Shown here piece by piece: positions 6,797-9,406 of a DNA stretch of 9,406 bases. The DNA is from Haloarculaceae archaeon (GTDB lineage Archaea; Halobacteriota; Halobacteria; Halobacteriales; Haloarculaceae): the NCBI GenBank assembly GCA_018609945.1, contig JAHENO010000272.1, forward strand, positions 1 through 9,406. Direction: 5' to 3'. A model generated the notes under the pieces. It worked only from the letters and a program-made list of their open reading frames with translations. It was not told the origin of the DNA and searched no databases. How positions within the stretch are numbered: position 1 is the first letter of the stretch; each line of letters starts with the position of its first letter. Position numbers and translations under genes: made by a program.

Positions 6797-6982
6797 CTAT
6801 GAGTCCTCCTCGGAAGAGGAAGGAATTCCCCTGAGCTCGGCACTCGCGGGCAGTGCCACGGAGGCGAGGATATATTCAGTCCCGTCTGCGGTCTCGTATC
6901 CAATAAATAGCTTGCTGATGTCGTCTGACTCCTCAACTTCTACCGAGACATCAATCTGTGATTGGATATTTCCCATACTCAT
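6797..6982 (-). CDS. Small acidic hypothetical protein, 61 residues
   Basis: I do not recognise a family. The protein is strongly acidic and soluble, with a strand-rich middle (SQIDVSVEVEESDDISKLFIGYE, given here as residues 8-30) and an acidic SSSEEDS tail. This is the composition expected of a real haloarchaeal protein and unlike chance frames nearby. A TATAAC element on the - strand (about 7005-7010) is centred 26 bases before ATG 6982, suiting a leaderless transcript. The second ATG (6976) would remove only two residues. It stands alone, convergent with the HalOD1 gene, with no partner on the same strand for 325 bases. It might be a small regulator or toxin/antitoxin-like protein, but nothing in the sequence shows this. 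Confidence 0.6.
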   Translation of the reverse strand: MSMGNIQSQIDVSVEVEESDDISKLFIGYETADGTEYILASVALPASAELRGIPSSSEEDS

Positions 6983-7004
6983 ATGTCAAGGGTATAGCTG
7001 TTTT

Positions 7005-7010
7005 GTTATA
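7005..7010 (-). promoter_or_regulatory. TATA-like box of the 61-residue orphan
   Basis: The - strand reads TATAAC within CTATAACAAAA, centred 26 bases before ATG 6982. This is the expected position for archaeal TBP binding with a leaderless transcript. Confidence 0.5.
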
Positions 7011-7179
7011 GATCACCTTCAATTTAAACACTATCTATTTATCACGTAGTTCGAGCCGAACGGCTGACCAACAAGCGCCCTCCATCTTGCACGGGTTGAA
7101 AAAGCTATCCAATATGAAACAAGTGAATTGGTGAAGCACGAACCCGCAACTCCACGCCTGGGAAGCTGCTCAGCGACCC

Positions 7180-7209
7180 GAGTGCCGTCTGCCATGGCAC
7201 TCCCGTTTT
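7180..7209 (+). terminator. Hairpin followed by T-tract
   Basis: GAGTGCC (7180-7186) pairs perfectly with GGCACTC (7196-7202) around a 9-base loop, and CCG then TTTT follows at 7206-7209. The layout resembles an intrinsic-type terminator for + strand transcription, although archaeal termination depends mainly on the U-tract. No + strand protein gene ends convincingly here. Confidence 0.35.
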
Positions 7210-7307
7210 GATCGCGCTGGGACACCCTCGGGCTCTTCGGAGCGATCGTCGTAACTGACGTCTCGTGATGCATTCAGTTTTTGTTGTGTGGTTTTACCCT
7301 TGTCAGA

Positions 7308-7802
7308 CTACCCGAACTCGTAGTGTCGGTCCACGAGGAAGACGGCGACACTCACGGAGATGACGACGAACGGGACGGTCGGATCGGACGTCACGTAGAG
7401 ATTTGGCGTCGGCGGGCGCCATGTGGGCATGACCGGAAAGAGCCACTGGCTAGCACGGCCGTCTGCCCAGACGCGGAGGCCATCGACGAACAGATGGGCA
7501 CTCCCACCCGCCACGAGTAGGGCGTAAACGCGCGGCCAACTGTCGCGCTCGAACAGGAGTGTAACGATTCCCGCAGCGAGCAACACGCCCCCGAGCGAAC
7601 TCAGATGGTCGAACGTGAAAGGGACGCCGAGCACTCCCTCGACGATGGCCGGGTCGACGAGGATTTCCACCTTCGAAAGATCCGGAATGAACGCTCCGCC
7701 CATCCCGACGACGACCCATCGCCGCGTCAGCCACCCGACACGCCAGCTCACCAGCGTGAAGAGGACGAACGCGATGAGGACGTGCGAGAGCAGGTCAGCC
7801 AT
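7308..7802 (-). CDS. YdjM/DUF457-type membrane-bound metal-dependent hydrolase
   Basis: This 164-residue membrane protein has about four hydrophobic segments. It shows the family's metal-site pattern: His7 in ADLLSHVLIAF, PDLSK (40-44), His66 in TFDHLSS, and HLFVDGL with His103 and Asp107. The family is named for predicted metal-dependent hydrolase activity on or in the cytoplasmic membrane, but substrates are unknown. I chose ATG 7802, which overlaps the preceding stop codon as ATGGCTGA (an 8-base overlap), a typical coupled start. GTG 7808 would add two residues. It is the last gene of the three-gene - strand cluster, and no clear T-tract follows on the - strand. Confidence 0.8.
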   Translation of the reverse strand: MADLLSHVLIAFVLFTLVSWRVGWLTRRWVVVGMGGAFIPDLSKVEILVDPAIVEGVLGVPFTFDHLSSLGGVLLAAGIVTLLFERDSWPRVYALLVAGGSAHLFVDGLRVWADGRASQWLFPVMPTWRPPTPNLYVTSDPTVPFVVISVSVAVFLVDRHYEFG

Positions 7803-8271
7803 CGTCACGTGCCTCCAGTTGCAGCGTGTCGAGATTCACCTGCCAGTACCGGAAAAACACGAGGAGAAACAGGCTGGCGGCGACTGCCGAGATGACGTAC
7901 TTGTACCACGTTGAGAGCGCGGAAGGGTTGACGACAACCACTCGATTGGCGTCGATAGTGTAGTCGGCTCCGAGTGTGCCGAACACCTGGACGGTCCCCC
8001 CGGACTGGACAGTGGCGTCGAAGTTTTGCACCTCCATGAGAAAGGTGCCGGAGTCGTGTTCCACCTCGATGACGGCCGTCCCGCCTCGACTCTCCTCGAC
8101 GGCTCCAAACAGGAGCGTCTCTTGTCCGACGTACTGGCCGTAATTTTCATCGAGCGTCTCGGCAGTCGGATACGGCCATCGGTCTTGTTCGGTCGCGTCG
8201 GCGTAGACGCCCAAACCGAACAGGGCAGCGACCAGAGCGACGATGACGACCAGTCGGACGACGCGATTCAA
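7795..8271 (-). CDS. Two-TM membrane protein with beta-rich extracytoplasmic domain
   Basis: From TTG 8271 the protein has 158 residues. TM1 is at about 4-24 (VVRLVVIVALVAALFGLGVY), and a soluble domain at 25-120 contains alternating strands (QETLLFGAVEES, TAVIEVEHDSGTFLMEV, GTVQVFGTLG, ANRVVVVNP). TM2 is at about 123-141, followed by a short RYWQVNLDTLQLEARDDG tail. The strand pattern suggests an OB-like fold, an inference from appearance only. No catalytic motif is seen. The start is uncertain: GTG 8409 (204 residues, 4 bases after the upstream stop) and TTG 8442 are in the same frame. Both add an Arg-rich stretch unlike haloarchaeal N-termini, so I prefer the TTG right before TM1. The stop overlaps the YdjM-type gene, indicating co-translation. 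Confidence 0.72.
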   Translation of the reverse strand: MNRVVRLVVIVALVAALFGLGVYADATEQDRWPYPTAETLDENYGQYVGQETLLFGAVEESRGGTAVIEVEHDSGTFLMEVQNFDATVQSGGTVQVFGTLGADYTIDANRVVVVNPSALSTWYKYVISAVAASLFLLVFFRYWQVNLDTLQLEARDDG

Positions 8272-8413
8272 TACAGATGGGGACTGTGTGCCCGGAAAAA
8301 GTGATTTCGATTCGTACCTGAGGCGGTGTCGTTCTCGGATGCGCGTCGCGACACGGACCCGACGGGCGAGCCGATCAGTCGCGCGAGGAATCCTGAGGTC
8401 GAGAACCACCCGA
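8272..8413. other. Ambiguous 142-base spacer between two - strand membrane genes
   Basis: If the downstream gene starts at 8271, this stretch is non-coding; if it starts at GTG 8409 it is coding. Third-position GC is highest in a different - strand frame (the frame ending at 8268) and in the complementary + frame sharing the same wobble positions, not in the frame of the downstream gene. A - strand T5 tract lies at 8296-8300. No clear TATA box is seen. Confidence 0.4.
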
Positions 8414-9118
8414 TCAGGATCGCATCGAACTCCCGAGTCCAACCAGGAGAGCCATCAGAACAGAGCCAACGAAGACTATCCAACCACTTCCAACCAATAC
8501 CGCTTCAGTCACACCCGGGAACTGTTCCACGACGGGAACGAATATTCGCAGGTCAGCACCGATTATCAAGAGTGCTCCCACGACATCGAATCCGAGATCG
8601 GCGGCGGTGTCGCGCCAGCCGTAATGGATCAGCACCGGTTCGATGGCAAATCGCTCGCCGACTTCGCGTGCAACCAGTTCGATCAGTTCCCAAAAGACAC
8701 CGATCGCGAAGGTGAACACGACAGTCACAGTGACGACCATTCCAGATGAGTTACCGACCCCAGCTATCTCCGGCCGAGTGACGATCACGCTGGCATAGAG
8801 GAGTGCTGCGACGAGTGCAGCGGAGACGGTGTGGGTGAGGTGATCCCACCACCACGTCGACTCGTAGAGGCCCAACATGCCAAGCGAGTGGAGGAACCCG
8901 GCGGCCGCAAGCCATACTGGGAGTAGCGGGCCGAAGACCACGCTTCGAGCGAGAATTGCCTGGAGGACGATCTCGACGACGACCGGAAGCAGGGCAAGAA
9001 CAAACGCCCCCAGTGCGTTGATAGCGGCGGCGGCGTTCCGCCGTCGAACTGCAACGACGAAGAGAGCGAAGATGGCACTCTGGAGCAAGAAGACAGCAAT
9101 TGCTGTGCTACTGACCAT
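8414..9118 (-). CDS. YjdF/DUF2238-like polytopic membrane protein
   Basis: The 234-residue protein has about seven hydrophobic segments (near 5-24, 31-56, 62-84, 95-113, 127-150, 174-194 and 205-228). Conserved polar motifs sit between them: WWWDHLTHTVSA (89-100), FWELIELVARE (142-152) and WRDTAADLGFDVVGA (168-182). This WDxxxH / FWExxE / DTxxDL pattern is what I associate with the YjdF/DUF2238 family, whose function is not known. The acidic and His residues facing the membrane could bind metal, which is an inference. ATG 9118 is the first start after an in-frame TAG, so the N-terminus is fixed. It is first in the three-gene cluster. The TATA box at 9203-9210 implies a leader of about 60 bases, which has no visible Shine-Dalgarno sequence. 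Confidence 0.8.
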   Translation of the reverse strand: MVSSTAIAVFLLQSAIFALFVVAVRRRNAAAAINALGAFVLALLPVVVEIVLQAILARSVVFGPLLPVWLAAAGFLHSLGMLGLYESTWWWDHLTHTVSAALVAALLYASVIVTRPEIAGVGNSSGMVVTVTVVFTFAIGVFWELIELVAREVGERFAIEPVLIHYGWRDTAADLGFDVVGALLIIGADLRIFVPVVEQFPGVTEAVLVGSGWIVFVGSVLMALLVGLGSSMRS

Positions 9119-9202
9119 CGGAGGTTCCTATGTGGGCCTGATCTGGAATCGTCAAGGGTCTTTGGTCGTTGCGGGCCTGATGCGATCGCGTAGCCACACC
9201 CG

Positions 9203-9210
9203 TATTTATA
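9203..9210 (-). promoter_or_regulatory. Strong TATA box of the membrane-protein cluster
   Basis: The - strand reads TATAAATA preceded by GAAAAC, the best TATA match in the window. Transcription would begin near 9180, giving a leader of about 60 bases before ATG 9118. A short transcript or a small leader peptide from that point cannot be excluded. Confidence 0.5.
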
Positions 9211-9355
9211 GTTTTCTTGACATACACTCTGCCATGATTCGTTCGAGAGTCGGTCGGCAGGAGTCACCTTCTCCGCCAATAGTCAGGAGTTCGGAACGAC
9301 AGATTTTGTGCACGAGACGGGTGGCTGACCGGAGTTGGTCACCAGCGTTGAGAGG

Positions 9356-9406
9356 ATGTCACAGAAGACATCCGAGTTCGAGCCGGCCATCAGGCGGCTC
9401 GAACGC
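9356..9406 (+). CDS. Start of an unidentified gene, cut by the window end
   Basis: ATG 9356 opens a frame of 17 codons to the window edge with product MSQKTSEFEPAIRRLER. The polar, Glu-containing start and good codon use look like a genuine haloarchaeal N-terminus. The competing + frame from 9234 is Arg/Ser-rich and looks like a shadow. GAGAGG directly precedes the ATG but is too close for a classical ribosome-binding site. The protein is too short to name. It would be divergent from the membrane-protein cluster, sharing the 9119-9355 intergenic region. Confidence 0.5.
   Translation, partial: MSQKTSEFEPAIRRLER

Larger units (their letters stand above)
6983..7307. other. 325-base intergenic region, no convincing protein gene
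   Basis: The left end holds divergent promoter-like elements: TATAAC on the - strand at 7005-7010, and TTTAAA at 7023-7028 and TATTTAT at 7036-7042 on the + strand. The middle holds a + strand hairpin with T-tract at 7180-7209, and T-rich tracts follow at 7278-7282 and 7292-7295. A - strand frame of 80 residues (7031-7273) and a + strand open frame of 47 codons (7068-7208) exist, but neither has haloarchaeal composition. It may be a small RNA locus or a decayed mobile or gene remnant. Confidence 0.4.

Noticed and set aside
6532..6936. 134-codon - strand frame overlapping the HalOD1 3' end and the 61-residue gene
   Set aside because: Non-haloarchaeal composition, Cys/Ser/Arg-rich, no promoter in place, and overlaps two better-supported genes.
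7068..7211. SRP RNA, RNase P RNA or tRNA hidden in the unexplained stretch
   Set aside because: I looked for the SRP helix 8 motif, RNase P conserved regions and a T-loop GGTTCRANNCC, and found none that fit.
7031..7273. 80-codon - strand frame
   Set aside because: Basic, low codon quality and no recognised domain. Kept only as part of the unexplained 6983-7307 stretch.
8785..9279. 164-codon - strand frame covering the 9203-9210 TATA box
   Set aside because: Overlaps the YjdF-like gene out of frame, has Ser/Arg-rich shadow composition, and would place the best promoter inside a gene.
9234..9406. + strand frame open to the window end from ATG 9234
   Set aside because: Arg/Ser-rich product. 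The frame from 9356 has better composition and is more likely the real gene start.
1..9406. CRISPR array, complete insertion sequence, or defence system
   Set aside because: No regularly spaced direct repeats, no transposase or nuclease motifs and no terminal inverted repeats were found.

Overview
The window is haloarchaeal (class Halobacteria). The evidence is very high GC with G/C-rich third codon positions, proteins rich in Asp and Glu, archaeal TATA-like boxes about 25-30 bases upstream of start codons (leaderless-type transcripts), few visible Shine-Dalgarno sites, and haloarchaea-typical domains (a DUF7344-like winged helix and HalOD1). The genus cannot be fixed from the sequence.

Positions 1-4726 hold an acetoin/branched-chain-type 2-oxoacid dehydrogenase locus. 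E1 alpha (249-1295), E1 beta (1292-2296) and an AcoX-like NAD-kinase-fold protein (2298-3314) form a tightly packed + strand operon. The E2 (lipoyl acyltransferase) gene lies on the opposite strand (3317-4726) and converges on the operon with 2 bp between stop codons. No E3 gene is in the window. The E2 is odd. It carries two identical 38-residue peripheral-subunit (E3/E1)-binding segments, and its acyltransferase domain has Thr where the catalytic His of the DHRxxDG motif should be. An HSL-type alpha/beta hydrolase (4798-5736) lies just upstream of E2 on the same strand.

Positions 5752-7307 are more AT-rich and look like accessory DNA. They hold a small winged-helix regulator followed closely by a HalOD1 protein (+ strand), a 61-residue acidic orphan on the - strand with a well-placed TATA-like box, and a stretch with a hairpin plus T-tract that could be the end of a small RNA or a decayed element.

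Positions 7308-9118 hold three membrane-protein genes read on the - strand: a YjdF/DUF2238-like protein, a two-TM protein with a beta-rich extracytoplasmic domain, and a YdjM-type membrane metal-dependent hydrolase. A strong TATA box lies at 9203-9210. The last 51 bases contain the start of another + strand gene that runs off the window.

The dehydrogenase genes would decarboxylate a 2-oxo acid or cleave acetoin, passing the acyl group to the lipoyl arm of E2. The features most worth following are the unusual E2, its split from the E1 operon, and the hydrolase next to it.
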